Positions 30,869 through 43,896 of a stretch of DNA of 64,000 bases are shown one piece after another; the first letter of the stretch is position 1, and each line of letters starts with the position of its first letter. The notes beneath the pieces are model-generated. The model was not told the origin of the DNA, searched no databases, and saw only the letters and a program-made list of their open reading frames with translations. The translations under genes were made by a program, and so were the position numbers. Where the stretch lies: assembly GCF_963422355.1 (NCBI RefSeq), contig NC_085085.1:3199318-3263317 (forward strand), in the 5' to 3' direction. Source of the DNA: Corticium candelabrum (Eukaryota > Porifera > Homoscleromorpha > Homosclerophorida > Plakinidae).

Positions 30869-33800
30869 GTGAAAGTGGGGAGGGTTTACAGTCTGAAGCT
30901 TCGAACTTTGCTGTTGACGATGTGATCGGTAAACACCATCCTTGCAGTTCATTTTTAGTACAACTCAATTCAAATGTCTCATTGCTCTTCAGATAAGGAC
31001 AACGAGGAAGGCTGCCAGTATGATGGTTACAGCATTACTTTTGATGATGACATCAATGAAGACAGCCTAGGCAGTGATCGAAACAGTCAAATATTAGATC
31101 AAAGTAGAGAGAGGGAGACTGACATCCTATTTCGGTGTGATGATAAATATGAGGAAGGGCAGCATAAATTGTCTGCTCAAGCTTGTAAAGACCTAATGCA
31201 GCTTGTTTCGGCTCACTTTTCGTTAGGTCTCTGTGCTATGACCTCGTTGTACTGCCTGAAATCATATCTTACTAAAACCTGTGCTCCTATGAAACCAATG
31301 AGAGCATTTGTACGTCCCAGCTGTGAAGACTTAATTGCAAACAGTGCAGCAGACCAATGTAGCAGGGAGCAATGTCAAGAAGCAACTGCAAAATCTTATG
31401 AATTTTTTATGTGAAAAATGTACTATCTCGACTGTTTAAAGGTTTGAATTCATCAGCAGTGTTTAATTTTGATGTTTGTTTTAATTTCTGTTTTTGTAGA
31501 CAGTGAATTATGTTTGAAACTTTCTGCTTGTTTTGAGAAAAGAAATAATTCTGATATGTCTGATATAACAAGCGGCAAAAGATACAGGAATATGACTACT
31601 GCATTATTATCGAAGTGGAATATCACACTGACTTTGAACACGGATGGTGTATCTGTTTTTAGAACTTCACGAACTGTGTCTCTTTGGCCTGTGTATCTTA
31701 CCATTAATGAACTTCCTCCTCAATGCAGGTAGGCAATGAAATTAAGTGCTAATTTGTCTACTTATTATGCCATGTCATAGATTTTCACTCAAGTATGCCA
31801 TTGTCTGTGCTATTTGGTTTCATCCATCGAAACTGTCTATACAAGCATTTCTACAACGTCTGATGAGTCAGCTGAAGGAACTGTCTACAAATGGTAACAT
31901 GTTATGTCTTGCTATTTGAACTTTATTAACTCATTGCTCACGTGCAGGAGAAACTTTCAAGACAGCTGAAGGATTGCAGCTCTGCAAAGTTAATCTGATT
32001 TTCATTACTTGTGATGTACCAGGCAGGGTAATGGTCCTTTGCATGAAGCAGCAGAATGGACAGTATGCCTTTTCTTATTGTTATAATCCAGGCGTTACTA
32101 TTGGCAGTGATCACCTTTTATTCGATATTGGCCGATTAAACACCATGCTATTGCCAGAACCCATGCCAGTGTTGTTAGTGATATGACGGAGGCAGTAGAT
32201 CTACGACATCCAGACAGTATTTATTAACAATATGTACATATGTATTTTGCAGTTACATTTTTGTTTTGATGCAGGTCAAGGAAATGCTGAATGTAGTATC
32301 TCCACTCTTAGCAATACCGGGATTTGACGTAGTAGAGGGAACAGCTATTGTCTGGATGAACGTAGTTTGCTTGGGTATTACTCGATCACTGCTTGACAGG
32401 TGGCTGAATTTTTCTGAAGAAATCTACTTTATTGGTGATAAGACAAATATCTACATTTATATATGCACCTACTGTAAACTTTGCTATGTAAGAGTCTTAA
32501 TTTTGTGCAGGTAACTTTCCTTGTTAAGCGTCTCCTTTCAATTAAAGCACCTGACCACTTTAGTCGAATTCCACATACGCTGAAAGAGTTTTCCACATGG
32601 AAGGGTATTGTTAATAATCAGACATTTTATTGGTTGTCTTTAACAGTAAGATAATATTTTTTAGCTAGTGAATACAGATCATGGCTGTTTTACTGGTCTC
32701 TTCCAGTGCTTAGAGGAATTCTGCCAAGAGAGTACTATATCCATTACAGCTTACTTGTTGGATGTCGTCTCCTTTGTGGAATGAAGATGTCTTCCAATGA
32801 TATTGATAGAGCACGACAACTTTTGCTGAAGTTTTACGAAAGGCATGAACTGCTTTATGGTATGTACTACTGTGTTGAAATACCTTTGCACATACATTCA
32901 AAGTAAAGGAAGTTAGTTTGAATGCACGTTCGTTGTGCCCTAAATTTTTCATAGATGTTGCATGCACTGTGAAACTTTGCAGGATTTTTACGACACCATT
33001 TTAGCAAGGCATGCCACCTTGTTTGCCCAGGATCTATTTCAATGCTACTGTCTATTCTTTGATTAGATTAGACTGCAAATGTTTGCAATAGCTCTGTTGT
33101 CTTTTAGACGTTTGACATAGTTTTTAGAAACTACACAGCCAAGTTTTTTGTCTATTGGATTATCTACTAGATGCTTTTAATGGAAGGCAATGAATATGGG
33201 AACAGTTATTCGTATCAAAAGACACTTAATCTATAATTAATTGTATCAAGAGACTAATGTATGCCTTCTGTAACTCATTAAGTAACTAAACTATTTATTT
33301 TGTTTTATTGTGTAACATGGTTATTGCGTACTATGTAGCTGCTCTTACTGGTAGTACACCTGCCACGTTTTGTCATAAGATAATCACGTACAATTGTCGA
33401 CTTGTGGAGACTACACTAGAGTATACAATTTACCAATTTACATCATCTGCTGGTATATGAATACTGTTAGTCTCATTTGATTATAATGTGTTACTCATTA
33501 ATTTGATAGAATTTTGGCATTACACAAATAAAGTATTTATTTGAATATTCTTGGACTATTATGTGGTATTTTTTCTTTCATTTTTTATGGGATCACAATG
33601 GCCAAAGTAGGTGTTTGTTTTGAGCATGAGAGATCATAGCAAGAACTCTTTGTAATGCTAACACAGGTGATTACATTTAGTGCAAGGGAAATGACCAGAA
33701 CCTTGCATGTTATTACTGTTGTGGCAGTAACTTTATGCATTGGGTAACTCAGAACTGTTATAGATATATATATACAAGGCTTTTTAGTTGCTGGTATTCA

Positions 33801-35158
33801 AAAACTATAAAATGAGAACAGCCATTTGTATTCTTGCTAATTAAATAAGTCTTTTTAGTTTAATTTCCTGTTGACTCAAATGTTATTTGGAGAAATATAT
33901 GGTATGCCTTGTATCTAAGATAACTAACTAATTAATGAATGAATGAATGAAAATTTATTTATTTAAGCATATGTTGTGTATAATTAATTTGAAAAATCTG
34001 GAAAGAGCTACTAAAATTTTTTGTTAGAACATGTTCTACAATGGTGTTCTATAGGTACACTGTACACACCTGGTACAGTAACTGAAATCTGTGTATTTAT
34101 GTGATTACTTATGTGTAGTGAAAGTAATGATATTCAAACAGTGGACACTAAGTTTGTAATGCTTGCTAACTTTGGTTGGCTGTCATAGCATCATATGTAC
34201 CAAACCATGTATAGGTACAACAACTTGCACTATGAAGATGCGTATCTTGCAGCATCTTTCAGAGTTTGTGGAGAGATCTGGACCATAATGGGCCTCGACT
34301 TGTTTCTTTTCGAAAATTTAAATGGATTACTAAAAAAGTTTGTGCATGGAACAAGATTTGTGTCTAATCAGGTGAGAATTATTGGTATTTGAAGACAACT
34401 TTTTGGACTTGTTGATAATGTCATAATGTCTGTTGTATTGTAAAGATTGCAGCTGCAGTATTATTGGTGCAGTCGATTCCACAATTGTTTCCTTCTGTAG
34501 AAGAGGATGTGCTTTCACCTGAAGCTGTAGCATTGATTCAAAAATTCGCCATTTTCAGTACAGTCACTTAATTTGATATTCCAGAAGTTGACATTCACAG
34601 TCTTTATAGTTTTGGGTTTCTATAGCACTGCTGGAAAATGTTACAGTACTTTTTTGTGCTCATCCAAAAGGAGCTGTTCTTGATGACAAGTACGTCGTTG
34701 CTATCAACAAGGTACTTCAAAGAAAGGGGAATTACCCAATTGATGGCAGAAGTCTTGTCACTATAAATAGAAAGTTATATGTGAATGGTATCATGGTGCA
34801 CAGTCGAGCTACTCAAAAGTCTAAAAGAAATTCATATACTGTGGAGTGTCATGATGGAGATACAGTTTTGTTTGGCTATGTTGAACTATTCATTACTAAT
34901 AGGGCCCAACAGTATGCTGTCATTTGAAAGTTCACATTAGAAGAATGGCCAATATGTGTGCCTCAAGGAAATGATCTTTTAGATATTGTTTCTACATTTG
35001 GAGACTTACAGGAGCTTTTGGGTGAACACTGTATTCCTGTTTCTGAAACTGATAATCTGGTAGCAGTTTTACTAGACAGCGTTGTTGCTCAAGTAGTTTG
35101 CATAGAGATGCATAGTTCTTCTGTTTTGTATTTGGTACCTATGCCGGATTGCACTTGA
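30869..35158 (+). pseudogene. TNP2/CACTA-like transposase, multi-exon
   Basis: Open blocks with mostly GT-AG edges lie at 30869-30928, 30995-31411, 31500-31728, 31781-31893, 31948-32200, 32275-32434, 32511-32604, 32665-32859, 34195-34371, 34446-34560, 34626-34926 and 34958-35158. Landmarks are TLNTDGVSVF (first acidic residue), SLWPVYLTINELPP, CDVPGRVMV, GFDVVEGTAIVWMNVVCLGI (usually DYMH), REYYIHYSLLVG and ENLNGLLKKFVHGTRF. This order is that of animal EnSpm/CACTA transposases of the TNP2 type with a DUF4218-like C-terminus. Lesions include a TGA in exon 2, a frameshift near 32160 and a poor block at 34200-34300. The zinc-binding N-terminal part is only partly seen. Confidence 0.78.
32860..34194 (+). 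other. Large intron or insertion inside the TNP2-like gene
   Basis: In related transposases only a short NVH-type segment separates the LLYG and ENLNG blocks. Here 1.3 kb of AT-rich noncoding sequence intervenes, with no element ends that I can see. Confidence 0.45.
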
Positions 35159-35241
35159 ATGTGATTTGAATGATATGGAATTTCATCTGATAGTATAAAA
35201 TAAATGTGAAATTGTTGACAGCACTTTAATTGGTTGTGTTG

Positions 35242-35513
<272 letters not shown>

Positions 35514-35739
35514 CCACTACCACCACCACACACTCATTGGCATATAATATATACGCCGCTAGACGAGAGCGAACACTTCGCGGCTAAAACGTAGCGAAGG
35601 GCATCGCTCTAGTGAAGTCTCGAACACGCAGCGAAGACCCACGATCGCGACGTTTCGTGGTACTTTCGCTTCAACTCGCGTCGAAACTTTCTTACCTAGA
35701 GGAGGGTCGTGAACAAAATAGTGAGCAAAACAGGGGCTG

Positions 35740-36956
35740 TCTAGCGGCAGACCATATGGTCATCTGAAAAGGCACGTACCTGGCCGATTCTTTTTGTCTG
35801 TTCTTTTCGGTGTCCGTGTGTGTACTGCATTCAGTGCTAACGGCACATCAACGACTGCGCTGTGCGCGTGGCTGTCCGCATCTAACGTAGGGCATAAGAT
35901 AAAAAGATTCGGCATATCGCCATAGGGCAGGCCAAACCTTATATAAATTATATAAATTAATATAAATTATATAAGTGCCTAGATAGGACTGACTCTATCT
36001 AGGGCACGCTAGGACGATCTGCCTAGCCGATTGGCACGAGCATAGCGACAATGTCGGAATGTCGGCGCAGTTGCACTTGTCACTCTAATCTATTTATGTA
36101 TAGTTAGCAATGTACACTTACACTTGAGGGTGCAACCACTTTCTGACGCACCTTCCAATAGTTGATTAATTAAGCTCTCGACCGAAACTAAGAACGATAA
36201 CTGAAAACGTAAAAATTTAGCTAGGTGATGTAACGTGAATAACTCGCTGTTTGATTATACATAAATTCTCTTCACAGCTGTAATAGATTACCAAAACCAA
36301 AAAAGATATGCCAATCGTTTACCCATGAACTAGACGCTGTGAGTTAAGATTTGTACAAGAACATGAAGAGTGATATCGATGGCGATACCCCTACAGGCTA
36401 GGTACCACGTGATCACTCTGCACTTTGTATTGAGTCATTTGCCAGAAAGAATTGCGATCTGCACTAGCCTGCAAGCAACTGCTCGTGATAGCATTCTAGC
36501 TATAGTGGGCGCATCATCTGTTAGTAGTCAAGTGTCTGTACTATGTACTAGAGACCGTATGTCCGGGCGTGGCACTCTAGGGACGTCATCGCTTCCCATG
36601 CAAGAGTACATTTGGATGCAGTTTCGATGCCTTGGCGTATGCTAATATATTGTGACTCAACAGTGAACGAAAATTTTTGCTTTTCGAGCATTTGAAAGCG
36701 CGTAGAGCGATTTGAATCAGGTGAGGCCTTAATTAAATTGACAAGGCAGGCTTGAAGGGTAAGACCCAACTTTTGCAGCGATAAACAGCCTCTTTCTAAT
36801 CTCTTTCATGACTCTGTTGCGTCATTTTGAGCGATGAGATAACATTTAGACTTGACAGACGTGACGTGAACTGTGGAAACAAAGTTGCGTGCGTACAGTC
36901 TTACAATACTTGTTCAGTGCACCTAATAGTTGAATCTTAATAATAATGATTTCTAG
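35740..36956 (+). repeat. Repeated 5' flank of copy C with F element
   Basis: F element at 35741-35935 (start TAGCGGCAGACCATATGG, end GGCATATCGCCATAGGGCAGG). It continues through CGATCTGCACTAGCCTGCAAG, ATAGTGGGCGCATCATCTGTT, a one-base variant of the CRE-like palindrome (GGACGTCA at 36581) and GATGACTCTGTTGCGTCA. It matches 56326-57507 over its whole length and ends at the exon 1 acceptor TTTCTAG. Confidence 0.82.
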
Positions 36957-38519
36957 AGCCGACGATGTTGGTTGTTTCTCCTAATCGTCGAGTTCTTCAT
37001 CAGTTTGTCGGAGATGGTCATCGTGACAACATGCTCACGTTTGTCGGAGCAGCCCTGAATTACTATGAACGTGAACGTTTACTCGATAAGTTGGCTGTTA
37101 CTATGTCACTAGCTAAAGATCAAATTTTAGCATCACCGTTAGAATTTCCAGGGAAAGTATGTGTAGACGTGGTTGGTGATCGACTCTTTGTGTCCGATAC
37201 TGAACATTACAGAGTTGTAGTGATCGGCATGGATGGGCTGGTTATTGATGTGATCGGTGGACTGAGTCGTGGATTTCGAGATGGAGACTACAACTCGACA
37301 CATTTCCATGCACCTCAAGGATTAGTGTGGAGCGATGATATATTGTATGTAGCTGATACTGAGAATCATGCCATTCGAAAGGTAGAAACATTGGTTTGAT
37401 TATATTTGCATGACCGTTTGTAAGAACTGTGTGCACATGAAGGTCGATTTGAAAGCTCGAAAGGTGACAACATTAGTTGGGACTGGATAACAAGGTGGAG
37501 ATCATCAGGGTGTTAGGATTGGTGTCGAACAACCCTTAGTTCTTCTTGGGACGTCTGCATTGCTATTTTACCAGGCGAGTGGAATGTACTACAGTAATGA
37601 AATGCATGTAGGCTAGCAGATTTGTTGACGTACTATGACTCGTGCAGTCAAGTAGCATCGAACACAACAGTTGGCCTAGAAAGACACATGCAGGGCCGGT
37701 GTGGTAGTTGACAAGCACGTTGTTATGTTGATATTGTATGTTTATTATTTTTGTGTTTCTGTAAAGTTTTTGTTGATGTTTGTGTGTGTGGATGTTCAGA
37801 GCTGTATGTCGTTTGCACCAGATTTTTGTGTGTAATGCAAATTATTAAATAAATAAATAAATTAATTAGTGTTGATGAACTAGACATGGAGTTGTTTGCT
37901 GTATATTTCAGGGAGTACAGGAGAATGCAAGAATGGTCTCTTTATTGCAATGGCAGGGCCTCATCAAATATGGACATATTTTCTTCAGGATGGTCCGTGG
38001 CTGAAACGCAGGTTAGTAATCAGACAATTGCAGTGCCGTGACTGAAATATAAGCCTAAATGTTTAATGTTATCTTAGTAATGTAATTTGCAGGAAATAGT
38101 TTATACAAAATCAATTTATTGACGGGTAGACTAGTTGTAACATATGTCAATGTTTGTTACAACTTACTAAATTTGTGGACTTGTTGAAATTTATTGCAAG
38201 TTTTCTACACTTGCTAGTACTTTACTACCAATACACAGATCAGAGAAAAATTTGAATTAAATATACGAAACATTTTGCTCAACTTAGAGTTTCTTGTAAG
38301 CAAAAGCAATAAACTATTTAAGTTAAAGTTTACTATGAGAACATGGTGTATGAAGTACACTCAAAATCCCACTTATCCAGACTCCTGTCATCCAGGCACC
38401 TCCGTTTACTTGACACCTAATCAGGTCACATGTTTGTAGTGTGGACCATGTTGTATAAAGAGGAAGTCTTTCCAGCAAACGCCGAATACTTGTTTTTTGT
38501 CCTAAAATTCAACATATAC

Positions 38520-39210
38520 TAAGTGAGCAAGTCCCAAAGAGAGTCACTACAAGAATGCAGTTGCATACAACCATGCATTAAACGAGCATTAAATAATCAG
38601 AGTTTTACAGATAATTGTTGAATGAGGTTCTGGAAGGCTTGAGAAATTGATGTTGTGTTACAGGTGGTAGTCTTCAACGCCATAATCTTTAGAGTCTTCA
38701 AGCTTGAGGGTGTCTAATAACCTAGGGTCTCCAAAGCCAGAGGGAAGAACTCTCCGCCAGCAGCGGCGACGATATCATCATGGCAGGCATCTTTTTCCAT
38801 TTCACCTGCCAATGCGGCGGCACCAGCACTGGTTGCAGCGGCAATGATATAGCTGGGTTGGAGGGAATTTCTAACAGTTATGTCAAAGAAAGCAGGCTTT
38901 CCATTGGTAAAATCAGGATGATAAATTTCACCTGTTCAGTGAAGATCTCGGCCATCTATTCTCTGTTCCTTCTTTTCTCCACTATTGTCGGTGTGGAGGG
39001 CGTGCCAGACAATATTCCTCAAACCGTCATGTCGTTTTGTTCACAAGGTCCACTTCCACAGCTCAAGGAGTGGTCCCCAATCTGATCAATGATATGACCA
39101 CATACACATCTTTGGGCATTTGGATTTGGTGGAAATATTGGTAATCCCAGCCAGAGACTTATTGATATGATAAAGTTGTCAAAGAACTCATGTGACCCCA
39201 AATGGGAGAG
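38520..39210 (-). pseudogene. LINE C-terminal fragment in copy C intron 3
   Basis: The minus-strand reading gives LWLGLPIFPPNPNAQRCVCG, then DQIGDHSLSCGSG (a CCHC-like LINE zinc motif). Near 38920-38700 it gives KPAFFDITVRNSLQPSY, AAATSAGAAALAGEMEKDAC and GGEFFPLALETLG. These are the conserved features after the RT domain of one group of LINEs. At least two frameshifts are present. The paralogous intron of copy A lacks this stretch, so it was inserted after the duplication or lost from A. Confidence 0.75.
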
Positions 39211-39280
39211 GCAAGTAATTCGACCTTACTGGAAGACATACATACATATACATACATACATACATACAAACATCATATAC

Positions 39281-39289
<9 letters not shown>

Positions 39290-39360
<71 letters not shown>
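39290..39360. repeat. (TG)n microsatellite
   Basis: Pure TG after a CATA-type run (39235-39285). Confidence 0.97.
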
Positions 39361-39362
<2 letters not shown>

Positions 39363-40173
39363 ATATGATGTTTCCCAGTGCGCTCTTTCAAATTAGGATC
39401 GAGACCTAGAGACAAGGGTACAATAAATAACATCTACTTTGAGAATTGTTGAGTATAACTGTTTCAAGAATCTAAAAATTCTGAGTCAAGGACAGTGCTT
39501 TGTTCCAAGCTACCCGGATAAGGGAAGTACCCTTGTCATATCGGTTTCACTATCATAGTATGTAACCGCATTGTGTAGGCATTTAGTGGTATTGATTGGT
39601 TATTTAGTGATTTTTTTAGTACCGAATAGTCACACTTGGCATGTGGTTTACTGCTTTTACAGCATGACTACAATGAAAATAATTGCATTCAATGATTGAC
39701 GGTCTATTGTCAATTACCAGGAAATGTGATACTCATTAGCATGTGCATTTGCAGTGACGTTTGGTTAAGCAATGAATAGGTTCTTGCTGTTGACAGCACA
39801 TGAATTTCATATTTTATCATTATTTTTACATACGTATATCATCATTGTCACATACAGCTTGTTACGCAAATCTTGTATTGTTGCACTGTTTGGCTCGTAT
39901 TCGGCTGGCACGTGTGTTCGGTTTTCGGGCAGTGGAGCCGAAGAGAATCGCTACAACTCAAATATTCATAAAGCTGCATTTGCTCAGCCATCGGGTCTGA
40001 CAGTGGCTTGTCAGGATGGCCGTTTTTGTTTGTAAGTGGCTGACAGTGAGAGCAGTAGCAACAGGTCTGTGAGTCTTCAGGATAGAGCAAAAGCTGTTGT
40101 GGGTGGAGCATAGCATCCCATGATAATGTTGTAGCAAGCATCTACAATTTCGTTGTCACACACTCTTGCACAT

Positions 40174-40174
<1 letters not shown>

Positions 40175-40263
<89 letters not shown>

Positions 40264-40274
40264 TCACTCACTCA

Positions 40275-40349
<75 letters not shown>

Positions 40350-40362
40350 ACACACACACACG
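40175..40362. repeat. (CA)n with a CACT run
   Basis: CA repeats split by five CACT units near 40257-40277; same intron position as 14287-14471 in copy A. Confidence 0.97.
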
Positions 40363-41120
40363 CATGAATGCATGCACCGATTCGCTAACAAATCTTATTG
40401 TTTTCTTTAGAATTTGTTTGCTTTTGGTGATGTTGATGGCAAAGGTGTAGATGCCAAGTTGCAGTATCTTCTTGGAGTCTCTTGGAACAGCAAAGACAAT
40501 CATCTATATGTCGCCGACTCCTATAATCACAAAGTTGCTCACGTTTCTCTTTCTCGATTTTGTAAACAAATTCTTGACATTTAGATTAAACGTGTTAATC
40601 CTTTGACTCGTGAATGTGTCACCGTTTGTGGTAATGGATCGGCAGGTGCAGCTGTTGGTTCATATGGTAGTGCACAGTTTTCTGAACCGGGAGGTTTATG
40701 TGTGTCACACGACTGCAGCAAGCTCTATCTAGCTGACACCAACAATCATTGTATTAAGATTGTAGACCTAGAATCGAAACTTGTTTCTTAGGTTTGTCAT
40801 ATGTATTGTGTGGTATTAGACGTTGTACGAACTGGCTGTTTGATGTCAGCTGTTTGTCAGAGAAGCTGCTGTTGTTGAGTCTGAAGTTAGTCAAGTCAAA
40901 GAGGAACGTGTGTCACCTAGAGGAACTGCTGTCACTCAACTGCCTCCATTGTGTATGTACAAGAGATGGAATTACAAGGAACATTCGGTTGCACGTTGAG
41001 CTTTCTGCAGGTTGTCATTTCACTGAGAAAGCTACGAGTCGTTGGAAAATTGTTATTCCAGAAGGTAATGTTTGGAAATGTATTAAGAGTATTGGTTGTG
41101 TTGTACGTACTTACTTGATG

Positions 41121-41121
<1 letters not shown>

Positions 41122-41189
<68 letters not shown>
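41122..41189. repeat. (TG)n tract before SINE 3
   Basis: Pure TG, same position relative to exon 7 as 15222-15290. Confidence 0.97.
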
Positions 41190-41191
<2 letters not shown>

Positions 41192-41616
41192 CGCGCGCAT
41201 GTATGTGGCGCATTGCTTGGAGAATGGATTGGTTGAAGAGCGCTTTTGGAGAATAGAAACATCCGGGACCTTTTGGTCATGAGTTTAAGTATAGGATGGG
41301 CACATGTGTAATTTCCTTAGGCAAGGAACTCACACGCAATTGCCTCTCTCGTCTTAGAAGTATAAATGAGTACCTGATCATTGACTGAGGGTGGACATGA
41401 CCGCTAACGTGGCAGAACATCATGCAGCTTGTGTACATGTGGGATTGAGGTCTAGTCCCGAGTGTGCCAAAGTCAGTGCTCTTGGATGTTCTGGCCAAGC
41501 ATCTAGGTGTACGTCATCACGGATTCAAACTGTAGGGCCTGGGACCATCTAGAAATAGGTTGGGGTGATATGTTGGGTACTGTACTGTAGGGCATATCTA
41601 TTTGTATATTTTGTTC
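41190..41616 (+). mobile_element. tRNA-derived SINE, copy 3
   Basis: The body matches SINE 2 closely: AGAAACATCCGGGACC, TCATGAGTTTAAGTATAGGA, GTAATTTCCTTAGGCAA, TGAGTACCTGATCATTGACTG, CCTAGTCCCGAG-like and AGAAATAGGTTGGGG. The A-box region is degenerate (ATGGATTGGTTGAAGAG). It ends in the next (TG)n tract. It carries the empty site of the Mutator-type MITE at 41555-41590. Confidence 0.75.
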
Positions 41617-41778
<162 letters not shown>

Positions 41779-42471
41779 GTAGAATGCGAGCACTTGCTTA
41801 TCTCAGTCATGTTTGATGTAGACTCTAGTTTTTGGTACAGACAATCGGAATCCAATCACTAAACAATTGCTTACATAATCATTTATTCACATTCAACTAT
41901 TAATATTAATCACAACTACATAAAACTTAGTTGATGTCTCATTCAATTAAGTTAACTGCATTGTCAAGTATTTTCTGATTATACATGCAAAAGGTTAGTT
42001 TATGTCTCGTTTTACAAACCTTGAGACAAATCAGTATTTAGTTTTGTTATTGTTGCAATCACTACGTATAATTTTTTACACCAATTTGTAATGAATATTT
42101 TCTATAAATGCACCAATTATGAATTACTTGTATTTGTCTTTTTTGATTTTCAATGGCATTTCTTGTCTTATGCATTTATTCATGATTGTACATTGTTATT
42201 TCTAGGATGCTCCATCAAAGCGTTGGGTGACAACTCAAGTTCAATAAGTTCTATCTAAGATGTCTTTATCTCTTAGAATTAATGAATTAGCTTAATTATT
42301 TCATCATGTGTCTATGTTGGGTTGAAGCTGTGGTATATTTCTGTGAGAAGTCAGGGCGTGTGTCATGTACAGGGTGCAAAGTTTCAGGTTCCAGTCAATG
42401 TTTTAGAAAGCAGTGAGATATCGGCAGGTTTTCATAATGATTATACGATTACTGTTGAATGTAAAGTGTAA

Positions 42472-43730
42472 GAATAAGCTTTTCAGTAGAGAAAGTCAGT
42501 TAGTATTACTTATGAACTTATTTGACTTTGTTTTGAGAATTGCCTGAAAATTTATTCATTAAATGAACCTGAAATATTTGATTGCATGCCTGTGTTAATT
42601 CTCTTGCCAATTAGTACTGCCTTCTTTGTATTTTGTTCTTGTATTGTGTCTGTTACAACGCTTCTTGGTTCATCACCTTCTCATAAATCATATGCCACCA
42701 TATTGCAAGTATGACCCTTGACATGTCAAAGTCCTGTTTGTTATCAATCATAGAATGCATCATTGTATGTACAAATGATTGTTTCTACAGGAACTGCAGT
42801 ACTTTGTATGTTGTCCATAACACGATTTCCCTTCTAGTTTAGACAATGACCTATTGCTACCCCAAACCAAATATTTTTGTTTTGTAAAATGGCGGCAAAA
42901 AGGGCTGCCACATCCGTAAACAGCGCACTTGGCAGATGGACTGTCCTAAACCATATATTTTCAACAACACATTATCTTATTGATGTAACTTTTGGTTCAC
43001 AATTTTGTTTATCGACTTGCTTGGTTTGTGATAGGAAGTTTTGGTCAATAGGAGAATTTGAAATAATCTTAATATTTACAAACTGACATTTTACTGCTTC
43101 TCTGATAGTCTTGCAGGGTTTAACTAACTTAAAACTGTTAATATAATGATAGAATTTGTTTTAAAGTGTTTACCAGTAAATGTGGTAATTGCATCCTCAA
43201 GTATAAGTAATAAAGGTTAGGATAGTTGGCTCATTGTAGAGGCTCTGCAGCATCTTGGTGAAGCATTTGGCGCTCCTAATTGTATTCATACATTGTATGA
43301 ATGCTGTAAGCATCAGTAAATGGTTGATAGAACATGCCTGCCTCGTGGCAGTTTGGCAGCATCTTTGATTTTAACCTTCAGCAAGCGTGCACTGTAGTAT
43401 CTGTTTATTCATATGTGCGGTTGTGTGTCTATAGATTAGTCTCTCATTCTGCTGTTGCACTCTGTGAATGCATCGCCACCAAGTTTTCAATTTACAATAT
43501 ACAGTCGAATCACACGAGGGGTTAGATTAGCTAACATTAGTTGTAAAGACATCTTTGTTTGAGAGATAAACTATGTGCATCGATCATTCAAAGGTAGGTA
43601 GGTCACTCAAAGACGGAGGAGTGTTATTTTTCCAACCAAGACGGTTGATATGAATTTTAAGTTTTTATAAGTTTTATTTATTAATATGTATAATGCTACT
43701 ATAAAAATATTTGAGCTTTATTATAAATAT
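42472..43730 (+). repeat. Repeated 3' flank of copy C
   Basis: It matches 18186-19320 of copy A, including ATGTTGTCCATAACACGATTT and the 35-bp motif (43333-43366). A 69-codon open stretch at 42877-43086 is not kept in copy A, so I do not call a gene. At 43730 the match to copy A is interrupted by two mobile elements. Confidence 0.8.
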
Positions 43731-43733
43731 ATG

Positions 43734-43894
43734 TTAATGCATGGTAGCGAGACGATATCCAGTTTACTGACCGAGGTCTTGAGGGGCTTCCCGAGATAAT
43801 TATCCGAGGCGAAGCCGAGGCTAATTATCGAGGAGAAAGCCCCAGAAAGACCGAGGTCAATAAACTGGATATCGTCGACCATACCATGCATTAA
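43734..43894. mobile_element. Foldback MITE bounded by TTAA
   Basis: Almost the whole 160 bp is one inverted repeat: TTAATGCATGGTA and CGATATCCAGTTTA on the left, and TAAACTGGATATCG with TACCATGCATTAA on the right. A small centre near GGCGAAGCCGAGGC remains. Both outer bases are TTAA, which fits a TTAA target duplication. It sits within a few bases of the left end of the Crypton-like element. Confidence 0.8.
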
Positions 43895-43896
43895 CC

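Noticed and set aside
37443..40791. Reassigned stop codons (TAA/TAG for Gln)
   Set aside because: Three stops replace CAA or CAG in NHLRC2-like copies, but other stops replace Tyr, Leu and Cys codons, and frameshifts and splice-site losses occur too. Simple C-to-T decay explains it.
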